Below are positions 30,743-36,925 of a stretch of 64,000 nt of DNA, one piece after another; the stretch's first letter is position 1; each line of letters starts with the position of its first letter. The notes under the pieces are model-generated. The model was not told the origin of the DNA and did not search any database. It was given only the letters and a program-made list of their open reading frames with translations. Source of the DNA: Micromonospora terminaliae (GTDB taxonomy: Bacteria > Actinomycetota > Actinomycetes > Mycobacteriales > Micromonosporaceae); assembly GCF_009671205.1 (NCBI RefSeq), contig NZ_CP045309.1, forward strand, positions 1,240,001 through 1,304,000. The letters run 5' to 3'. The translations under genes were made by a program, and so were the position numbers.

Positions 30743-31706
30743 TAGCTGTGGGCGCTTGCCTCGTCCCACCATAGGCTTGACGAATCCGTCCCAGGTGATG
30801 CTTGACGCTTGGTTCAGAGGTTGCCGTTCGGCTGATTCCCGCCGTGTCGACCGGGCAACTCGGCCAGGAGGCGTTGGTACTCCGCGTGGCTGCCGATGGC
30901 GGCCCGGTGATCGGGGTGGCGGACGTAGTGATGGATCGCGGCGGCGAGAAACCGGGGATCGACGTTGTCGGTACGCAGCGCGTGGCGGCGCCAGGGAATG
31001 CCGCGCCGTCGTACCAACTGGGGTTCGGCGTAGGCCAGCCACAGTGCCGCGGCCCGTTCGGCAGGCAGGGTCGTCTGGGCGACCGGTAGTGCCTCCCACG
31101 GCACAGTGAGCGAGCCGAGAATCCAGCTCTGTTGTACGCCGTGAGGACGCAGCTGTACCCCGTAGCCTCGCCAAGCCTCAGCAAGCAGCAGGGCGATGAG
31201 CAGCGGCCAGGAGATGTCGAGGATCGAGTCGGGTGTCCACGGATTGTCTTGCTTGCTGGAGGGAATCAGTGCGCCGACCTCAGCCGAGGCGGGCAGGAGG
31301 AAGCACGCGGCCAGGCATGCCCTCCATGCGGGAGCGGGCGTGCCGAAGGCTGGTATCTGGGGTTGCACCTCGAAGTAGGCCGGACGGTTCTGCAAGCTGA
31401 GGAGCCCCAGGACCAGGAGCACCAGGGCAAGGACGACCAGCGGAAGGAACAGGAGCTGTGCCAGGGAGGGGGCGAACGCGGTGGCCGCCGCATTCCCGAC
31501 CGCCAGGAGCACGCTGAGTATCAAGACGCCGTGCTGGTGGCGCACCGTTGCAGCGCTAACCTTGCCGATCATTCTCGTGACCTTACGGGCAGATATCAAA
31601 CAACCCGTTGGCCGATCGGCCGACACTGAACAACTGAACCGCTGATCATGTCAAGCATCTGGTGGGACGCGAGTGTCAAGGATGTCCTGTGACACGACAC
31701 GCAGCT
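30743..31706. mobile_element. cassette 1: repeat-bounded segment carrying a membrane-protein gene
   Basis: Inside each end is a 31-bp subterminal inverted repeat: 30776-30806 and the reverse complement of 31650-31680 agree at 23 of 31 positions. Each repeat holds two TTGAC units exactly 25 bp apart. Both ends terminate at an AGCT sequence. The single gene inside is on the minus strand. No transposase is present, so it may be a non-autonomous element or a scar of one. Confidence 0.5.
30814..31572 (-). CDS. hypothetical membrane protein in cassette 1
   Basis: This 252-residue protein has four likely membrane helices: two near the N-terminus (about 12-55, LILSVLLAVGNAAATAF and LLFLPLVVLALVLLVLGLL) and two in the middle (about 82-100 and 118-135). 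The C-terminal ~110 residues are soluble (YGVQLRPHGVQQSWILGSLT) and somewhat PH-like. ATG 31572 has AAGG 9 bases upstream. No family is recognised. It lies alone between inverted repeats. Confidence 0.7.
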   Translation of the reverse strand: MIGKVSAATVRHQHGVLILSVLLAVGNAAATAFAPSLAQLLFLPLVVLALVLLVLGLLSLQNRPAYFEVQPQIPAFGTPAPAWRACLAACFLLPASAEVGALIPSSKQDNPWTPDSILDISWPLLIALLLAEAWRGYGVQLRPHGVQQSWILGSLTVPWEALPVAQTTLPAERAAALWLAYAEPQLVRRRGIPWRRHALRTDNVDPRFLAAAIHHYVRHPDHRAAIGSHAEYQRLLAELPGRHGGNQPNGNL

Positions 31707-32381
31707 ATGGGCGTTGTGCCTGGTCTCGCATGATGGTTGACGCGGCGGGTTCACCTGATGGTTGACATGATCACGACGATCCGACCAGCAGCGGCGCATC
31801 CTGGGGTAGCTGGGGACGCGTCCGCTCGTAGCTGCTACGCGGGTGTTGTCAGTCTCCGCCCTAGCGACTAGACCAACTCCAGGATGACACCGTCTTTGGA
31901 CTGGTGACCGCCTGGGCCGTGGTCGCGGATGATCTCAACGATCTCGTCGAACAGGGGCTGGCCCTCGCCGCGGCGCGCCCTGCCGAGCCTGAGCTCGATG
32001 TATGCGCGGTTCGAGGGATGGCAGGTGAGGAGAAGCTGCTCCAGCCGTTGGGCTGTCGCCTGATAGCCGAGCGCAGCCCGAGACGATTCAGAGTTAAGCC
32101 ACCGGAGCACCCAGCCGTTCTCGGGCGTTCCGAACCCCCCTCGGAGTATGTCGTTGAAGGCATCCAGGTTTCCCCGCCAGGTGTAGTTGCAGAGCAGCCG
32201 CGAGAACTCGCGGCCAAAGCCATCGAAGTCAGAGAAGGTCGCTCCGTCGATGATCAGCACGGGAAGCTCATCGCTCTTGTTGGTCATGGTCGAAGTATGG
32301 GCGAGCTACGCAGCTATCGCGATCATGTAAAGCCTCATCCGAGGCCGCCGTGTCAACCATCAACCAGAGTCGGACACAGCT
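31703..32381. mobile_element. cassette 2: repeat-bounded segment carrying a barstar-like gene
   Basis: The 44-bp arms at 31732-31775 and 32318-32361 are inverted copies agreeing at about 34 of 44 positions, including a perfect GATGGTTGAC and ATGATC. Both ends meet AGCTATG-type sequence, and the left end shares AGCT with the right end of cassette 1. The enclosed gene is on the minus strand, as in cassette 1. Confidence 0.5.
31868..32287 (-). CDS. barstar-like RNase inhibitor family protein
   Basis: The 139-residue protein starts MTNKSDELPVLIIDGATFSD. It continues with FDGFGREFSRLLCNYTWRGN and LDAFNDILRGGFGTPENGW, the barstar pattern (an IDG strand, helix 1, then LDALxDxLxGGFG). Barstar blocks the RNase barnase and relatives. 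No RNase toxin gene is adjacent, so this is an orphan immunity-type gene. Its C-terminal ~50 residues extend past the compact barstar fold. The ATG start is clear. Confidence 0.8.
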   Translation of the reverse strand: MTNKSDELPVLIIDGATFSDFDGFGREFSRLLCNYTWRGNLDAFNDILRGGFGTPENGWVLRWLNSESSRAALGYQATAQRLEQLLLTCHPSNRAYIELRLGRARRGEGQPLFDEIVEIIRDHGPGGHQSKDGVILELV

Positions 32382-32387
32382 ATGGGC

Positions 32388-32936
32388 GCTGGCGTGTGAG
32401 GACTTTCTGTACGAGATCAAGGCGGCCGGCTTCGCAGGCCGCGCGCGCCGCCGAACCTGGGCCGGGCCTTCGGCCCGCCGCGTTGCCTCTGGCCTTCGGC
32501 CGCCGGCACGCGGTGATAGCCCGCCGGCGGCGCGACATACGAAGAAGCCCCGGGCCGGCATGATCGATGGCAGTTCCGGGACTTCGGTTTGGTCGAGACA
32601 CAGGCAGTGCCTCCGGCGGGGAGCTCGGGCGCTCTGGGATGGTGACGCCACCCCGACAACCTTCATCCGGGGCAGGCCCCACCTGATCCACAGTGTGCGG
32701 ACGAAGGCCGACGGGATGGCTTGGGGCGCAGCCGGGGGAGGAGCAAGGCGGGGCCGCGTGGGTGACTAACCGGGTGACGACCGCGACGGACGGCAGCGGA
32801 CAGAGCCGAACGACGGTGGACGATGTAGCGAGGTCAGGCCGGGAACCGCCCAGGTGAAGCGAGCCTGATCATTCCTTCACACCGAAGGCGTCCAGTGGCT
32901 CCACCTCGGTCCCGACCGACGGTCGGATGGACTGGC
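32388..32936. other. gene-free stretch with UUCG hairpins
   Basis: No credible gene is seen in about 550 bp; open frames are Arg-rich noise. Two compact hairpins with TTCG loops are present, GGGCCTTCGGCCC at 32464-32476 and GGCCTTCGGCC at 32491-32501. Such motifs are common in decayed actinobacterial mobile DNA. Confidence 0.4.
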
Positions 32937-33272
32937 TTATCTCGGCATCATCATGCCACCGAAGACCTTCACGACCGTCATGCCGTCAGCAGAGCCGAAA
33001 GTCGGTGTGTCCTCGATCGGGACGTACGCGGCGGCCCCAGGCTTCAGGTCCTGCCGTCCGTTCTCCTCGCTGTCCACCCAGCCGGAACCTGAGAGAACGG
33101 TGAAGCTCTGGTCGTCGTAGGAGGGCCCAAGTGTGACCTGCGAACCGGGTGCGAATGTCCACACCGAAACGCTCACACCAATGGGAAGATCTGCGACTTC
33201 GGTAACGATCACCTCGCCGGTTGCACGATGGTGCGCGCGCGATTGCTGTCCGCCATACCAGACCCGAGCCAC
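32937..33272 (-). CDS. small cupin-fold protein
   Basis: The 111 residues read as a single cupin barrel: VSVSVWTFAPGSQVTLGPSY, then DDQSFTVLSGSGWVDSEENG and LKPGAAAYVPIEDTPTFGS. The usual metal-binding His pair is not evident, so metal binding is doubtful. The GTG start at 33272 lacks a strong ribosome site. No partner gene is adjacent. It may be a sensor or isomerase-like protein; function is unknown. Confidence 0.6.
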   Translation of the reverse strand: MARVWYGGQQSRAHHRATGEVIVTEVADLPIGVSVSVWTFAPGSQVTLGPSYDDQSFTVLSGSGWVDSEENGRQDLKPGAAAYVPIEDTPTFGSADGMTVVKVFGGMMMPR

Positions 33273-33410
33273 GCGGCCATCCTATCCAGCGATGCACAGA
33301 TGTCGGTCGGCGCTGCTGCCAGGTTCGCTGCACGGCGCCCTCGGGCTATAGGTGGGGAAGATCATCCGGCCCAACTGCAGCCCAATCGAGAGCCACCAGG
33401 GGCGACAGGC

Positions 33411-33430
33411 GTTGGCAGACGTTGGCAACG
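33411..33430 (+). repeat. 10-bp tandem repeat near a tmRNA-like sequence
   Basis: GTTGGCAGAC is followed directly by GTTGGCAACG, sharing GTTGGCA. It lies 63 bp left of the tmRNA-like copy at 33494. Such direct pairs are typical of integrase arm sites. Confidence 0.35.
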
Positions 33431-33493
33431 CCCGCCCTGGTCACGGTCTCGATCCGTCCGTTTGGTGGTGACCTCTCGTTGCGGCGGGTCTAT

Positions 33494-33530
33494 GGGGTTC
33501 AAATCGCCTCAGCTCCACCAGTAACGCCGT
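33494..33530 (+). repeat. tmRNA 3'-end-like sequence, left copy
   Basis: These 37 bases contain GGTTCAAATC and TCAGCTCCACCA, the T-arm and acceptor end typical of tmRNA (ssrA) genes with encoded CCA. They match 35269-35305 at 33 of 37 positions. No tmRNA body lies upstream, so this is an attachment-site relic and not a gene. Confidence 0.6.
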
Positions 33531-33685
33531 TGGTCAGTGCAAGCGCCGGCGCGCGAGGTGAAGCAGTTGAACCGTGCCATGCTTGCTGGCCCGGGGGTTT
33601 AGGTGGTCTGAGGTGTGATGGCTGGCGTTCGCGTCGGCCACTTTGGGGCAATGATTACCCGCCCTTGATTGGGTATCGTGCTCGA

Positions 33686-34351
33686 ATGATCTTTGAGCGG
33701 GGGCAGACGATCGTCCGTCGGCACCTGTACCCGGACGGCCGGGTCGGCTCGGTGCTGTGCGGGCGGGTGGTCAGCGACGACGACCGCGGGCTGGCGCTGT
33801 GGGTCGACGTGGGCTCACAGGCCATGCGCCGGGTTGACGCCGCCGGCCGGCCGACCCGGCAACTGTCACTGCTCACCGAGCTGCAGATGACCACGGTGCA
33901 CAGCCTGAGCACGTGGCAGCCCTTCCGGACGCTGATGCTGATGCCGCCCGGTGCGGCCCATTCGATCTGGTGGAGCTGGCGGACCGACGGCGACTTCGAC
34001 GGCTGGTATGTCAACCTGGAGCGCCCGATCACCCGGTGGGCCGGCGGGGTCGACGTCTACGACCAGGAGCTCGACCTGCTCGTCTATCCGGATGGTAGGT
34101 GGTCGTGGAAGGACGAGGACGCGTTCGCCGAGTACACCGGCCACCCGGCGTTCTGGGATGAGGCCGAGGCCGCCGGAGTCCGGGCCGAGGGCGAACGGTT
34201 GCTTGCCTTGGCCCGTGCGGCGGCCGCACCCTTCGACGGCCGGTGGATGGACTTCCAGCCGGATCCGGCGTGGCGGCCGACGGTGATGCCGCACTGGTGG
34301 GAGTTGCCGGCGGACGCGACCTGCTGGGGTCCCGAGTACTTCCAGCCCTGA
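33686..34351 (+). CDS. DUF402-family protein
   Basis: The 221-residue protein has the DUF402 pattern: GAAHSIWWSWRTDGDFDGWY, VNLERPITRWAGGVDVYDQE and LDLLVYPDGRWSWKDEDAF. Some members of the family are nucleoside phosphatases (FomD type). ATG 33686 is chosen over the long open extension upstream, which crosses the tmRNA-like repeat. TATCGT at 33674-33679 could be a -10 element of a nearly leaderless transcript. With the next gene it lies between the two tmRNA-like copies. Confidence 0.85.
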   Translation: MIFERGQTIVRRHLYPDGRVGSVLCGRVVSDDDRGLALWVDVGSQAMRRVDAAGRPTRQLSLLTELQMTTVHSLSTWQPFRTLMLMPPGAAHSIWWSWRTDGDFDGWYVNLERPITRWAGGVDVYDQELDLLVYPDGRWSWKDEDAFAEYTGHPAFWDEAEAAGVRAEGERLLALARAAAAPFDGRWMDFQPDPAWRPTVMPHWWELPADATCWGPEYFQP

Positions 34352-34536
34352 AAGCTGCGATTCTCGAAGATCAACTAGTGCAACGCCAGTACAACTTGAG
34401 TGCCGCAGGAGCTGTGGAACGTCGAGACGCGGTGACGGGTCCGGCGGAGGTCGGAGCGCCGACGGATCCTGCATAACACCGCGATCAACCAATGGCTCTG
34501 ACCGCCCACGAACACAGCCTCATGGTCCGTGCTCCG

Positions 34537-35163
34537 CTATTCGGAGTCCGAGCGGCGCAGCGTCAGCGACTGGAACCGGTGGCCGCGGCCGGTGTCGACG
34601 GAGTGGAAGTCCACGACGTCGAACCATGTGGTGGCGAAGCCGAGCAACTGCTCGTCAGTGCGCCATGAGAAGAAGCGAGGGGGCACGTGATCGTCATCGT
34701 CCATGGGGCCTTCGGCGCTCTCGTTACCGCCGTACACGCCGAGGAAGAAGAGCCCGCCGGGGCGTAGGACCGCCCGGATCGCCGCCAGGACTGCGGGCAG
34801 GTCGTGGTTGGGCACGTGCAGCAGGCAGTTCATCGCGAACACCGCGTCGAACGAGCTGGCCGGGAAGTTCAGGTGCAGGAAGTCCATGACGTGGGCCTCG
34901 ATGCCCTTGGCCCGGCAGTGCTCGACCATCACCGGCGAGAGGTCAGCCGCGACGACGGCGAAGTCGTCCTGCTGGAAGTAGGCGCTGTCCTGCCCGGTGC
35001 CGGCTCCGATCTCCAGCAGCCGCGCGCCCGGCGACAGTCGGTCACGGAACGCCCGCCGTTCCGCCAGCTTCCACGGCTCCTTGATGAGCCCGTCACGCAA
35101 GCCCGCCTCCGCGTCGTACGCCTCACGCAGCGGACCGAGCACCTCGTCGTATCGCACGGTCAT
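34537..35163 (-). CDS. class I SAM-dependent methyltransferase
   Basis: This 208-residue protein has the SAM-binding motif ARLLEIGAGTGQDSAYFQ, the acidic loop VVAADLSP, FDAVFAMNCLLHVPN and a late LRPGGLFFLGVYGG strand. It is a small-molecule type methyltransferase; the substrate is unknown. Starts ATG 35163, ATG 35172 and TTG 35178 are all possible and none has a good ribosome site. It is convergent with the DUF402 gene, with 185 bp of gene-free sequence between them. Confidence 0.88.
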   Translation of the reverse strand: MTVRYDEVLGPLREAYDAEAGLRDGLIKEPWKLAERRAFRDRLSPGARLLEIGAGTGQDSAYFQQDDFAVVAADLSPVMVEHCRAKGIEAHVMDFLHLNFPASSFDAVFAMNCLLHVPNHDLPAVLAAIRAVLRPGGLFFLGVYGGNESAEGPMDDDDHVPPRFFSWRTDEQLLGFATTWFDVVDFHSVDTGRGHRFQSLTLRRSDSE

Positions 35164-35268
35164 GTCGATCATTATCAACGGGCCGGACCGGTCGCGTGCC
35201 CCGCCGCGATCGCCCCCGGCGCTTCTTTCGCAGGACTCGCCTCGACAAGTCCTATGAAACGCGCCCTA

Positions 35269-35305
35269 GGGGCTCAAATCCCTTCAGCTCCACCAGTAAC
35301 GCGGT
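35269..35305 (+). repeat. tmRNA 3'-end-like sequence, right copy
   Basis: GGGGCTCAAATC is followed by TCAGCTCCACCAGTAACGC, of which 19 bases are identical to the left copy at 33494-33530. The two copies bound a 1.8-kb segment with the DUF402 and methyltransferase genes. Confidence 0.6.
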
Positions 35306-35345
35306 CGAGCAACTGGAGCGCCGCCGACGGGCGGGCGAGGCGTGG

Positions 35346-35370
35346 GTACAGCAGCGATGTACAGCAACCG
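35346..35370 (+). repeat. 25-bp arm-type repeat, right end of element
   Basis: This is the partner of 29755-29779, same orientation, 23 of 25 identical, with two GTACAGCA half-sites. It lies 95 bp inside the right att core. Confidence 0.6.
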
Positions 35371-35465
35371 ATGACACCAAGCCGAACCCCGGTGACCACC
35401 ATCAGACCGTCGACCAGCGGTGCGAACCGAACGGGAACCTACTGCCGATCTCTGGGGGTTAAGGT

Positions 35466-35502
35466 GTCGTCGGTTCGAATCCGGCCGTCCCGACGCAGGT
35501 CA
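35466..35502 (+). repeat. attachment-site copy (right)
   Basis: This is the 37-bp identical copy of the tRNA-Pro 3' end. Upstream similarity continues to CTGGGGGT at 35452. No tRNA 5' half is present, so it is the right-hand junction and not a second tRNA. Confidence 0.9.
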
Positions 35503-35504
35503 GA

Positions 35505-35530
35505 GGCCATTCGGGATTTCCCGGATGGCC
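35505..35530 (+). terminator. original chromosomal tRNA-Pro terminator stranded at the right junction
   Basis: GGCCATTCGGGA pairs with TCCCGGATGGCC (one G-T pair) around TT and is followed by CTTTCT. It has the same relation to the att core as the present tRNA terminator on the left. Confidence 0.7.
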
Positions 35531-35619
35531 CTTTCTGATTGGGCACGGCGAGTGACGAAGTACGGCGCGGTGAGGTCCGGGGCTGCTCCGCTCGCCGTCG
35601 GATGGCAAGCTCGTACGTC

Positions 35620-35691
35620 ATGATCGCTGATGTCGCTGAGGACCACCTGCACGCCCTGCGAAATCCGGATCGCGTGGAGGTTCGCCCGTGA
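35620..35691 (+). CDS. 23-codon ORF coupled to mraY
   Basis: The ORF reads [20 protein letters not shown] plus VRP and its TGA overlaps the mraY GTG start as GTGA. There is no strong ribosome site. It could be a leader that couples mraY translation, or the remnant of a longer gene cut off near the element junction. Judged only on the overlap. Confidence 0.4.
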   Translation: MIADVAEDHLHALRNPDRVEVRP

Positions 35692-36791
35692 GGGCGGTCA
35701 TCGTCGCGGCGGCGGTCGCGTTCGTCATCTCCCTGCTCGGCACGCCGGTGGCGATTCGCGTCTTCACCGCGCTCAAGGCCGGCCAGCCGATCCGATCCCT
35801 CGGGCTCGCCAGCAACCAGGGCAAGAAGGGCACGCCCGCGATGGGCGGCGTCGTCTTCATCGTGGCGACCGTCCTCGCCTACGTCGCCGGGCATCTCGCC
35901 CTGCCCACGCTGCCCGACCGGCAGATCGCGCAGGAGGGGCCCACCATGACGGCCCTGGTGCTGCTCGGGCTGTTCGTCTTCTGCGGCGCGGTCGGCTTCT
36001 TCGACGACTTCCTCAAGGTGCGCCGGCGCAACTCCGACGGACTGTCCGCCAAGGGCAAGCTGCTCGGCCAGGCGATCGTCGGCGTCGGGTTCGGCATCGC
36101 CGCGCTCTACGAGCCGAGCACCAACGGCCAGACCGTGGCCAGCGAGCACATCTCGCTCATCCGCGACATCAGCTGGCTGGACGTCGGCAAGGTCGGCGCG
36201 GTGATGGTCTTCGTCTTCGTGATCATGGCGATGTCGAACGGCGTGAACCTCACCGACGGCCTCGACGGCCTGGCCACCGGCGCGTCCATCCTGGTGCTCG
36301 GCGCGTACGCGCTGATCGGCTTCTGGCAGTACCGGCACTGGTGCGCCGACGACGCGTACGCCCGCGCGAACGACTACTGCTACCAGGTCCGGGATCCCCT
36401 GGAGATCGCCATGATCGCGGCGGCGGCGGCCGCCGCCTGCGTGGGCTTCCTGTGGTGGAACACGTCCCCGGCGCGGATCTTCATGGGCGACGTGGGTTCG
36501 CTCGGGCTCGGCGGCCTGATCGGCGGGCTGGCGGTGGCAACCCGCACCACGCTGCTGTCGGTCGTGATCGGCGGCCTCTTCGTCCTCATCACGACGACCT
36601 GGGTGATCCAGATCGTCTCGTTCCGGACCACCGGCAGACGGGTCTTCCGGATGGTGCCGTTGCACCACCACTTCGAGTTGGCCGGATGGAGCGAGGTCAA
36701 CATCGTGGTCCGGTTCTGGATCGTGGCCGGCGTCTGCGTGGCGATCGGACTGGGCGTGTTCTACTCGGATTTCCTGGCGGTCGTCGGATAG
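35688..36791 (+). CDS. mraY: MraY, phospho-N-acetylmuramoyl-pentapeptide transferase (copy outside a dcw cluster)
   Basis: MraY makes lipid I from UDP-MurNAc-pentapeptide and undecaprenyl phosphate. The 367 residues have ten helices and all signatures: [37 protein letters not shown] and PLHHHFE. So it should be active. No mur or fts genes are nearby. It lies 186 bp right of the element junction, followed by a secreted peptidase. A second mraY of this type could give reduced sensitivity to MraY inhibitors, but that is inference. Confidence 0.93.
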   Translation: MRAVIVAAAVAFVISLLGTPVAIRVFTALKAGQPIRSLGLASNQGKKGTPAMGGVVFIVATVLAYVAGHLALPTLPDRQIAQEGPTMTALVLLGLFVFCGAVGFFDDFLKVRRRNSDGLSAKGKLLGQAIVGVGFGIAALYEPSTNGQTVASEHISLIRDISWLDVGKVGAVMVFVFVIMAMSNGVNLTDGLDGLATGASILVLGAYALIGFWQYRHWCADDAYARANDYCYQVRDPLEIAMIAAAAAAACVGFLWWNTSPARIFMGDVGSLGLGGLIGGLAVATRTTLLSVVIGGLFVLITTTWVIQIVSFRTTGRRVFRMVPLHHHFELAGWSEVNIVVRFWIVAGVCVAIGLGVFYSDFLAVVG

Positions 36792-36925
36792 CGCCGGCCG
36801 CGGCCGAGCGGACGGCACCGGCCGATCCTCAGATCATCCTCAAGAATTCCCGCTCCGCCGGCCACTGGCGGCACGGCTGGCGTGTGCTGTCGCCACCGTG
36901 TCATCCCCCCTGTTCTGGAGCTTCT

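Noticed and set aside
30573..31184. 203-codon minus-strand frame overlapping cassette 1
   Set aside because: It overlaps the membrane-protein gene in another frame and has no protein-like features.
31737..31766. TTGAC units read as -35 promoter boxes
   Set aside because: They are spaced 25 bp from each other in three different arms and no -10 element follows at 17-18 bp, so a protein-binding repeat fits better.
32350..32769. 139-codon plus-strand frame right of the barstar gene
   Set aside because: It crosses the inverted repeat and UUCG hairpins; the translation is Arg-rich noise.
33494..33530. Possible tmRNA gene
   Set aside because: No tag-peptide region or 5' tRNA-like half lies upstream; only the 3' end is copied.
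35452..35502. Possible second tRNA-Pro
   Set aside because: Only the 3' half is present, without D arm or 5' acceptor strand; it is the right attachment copy.
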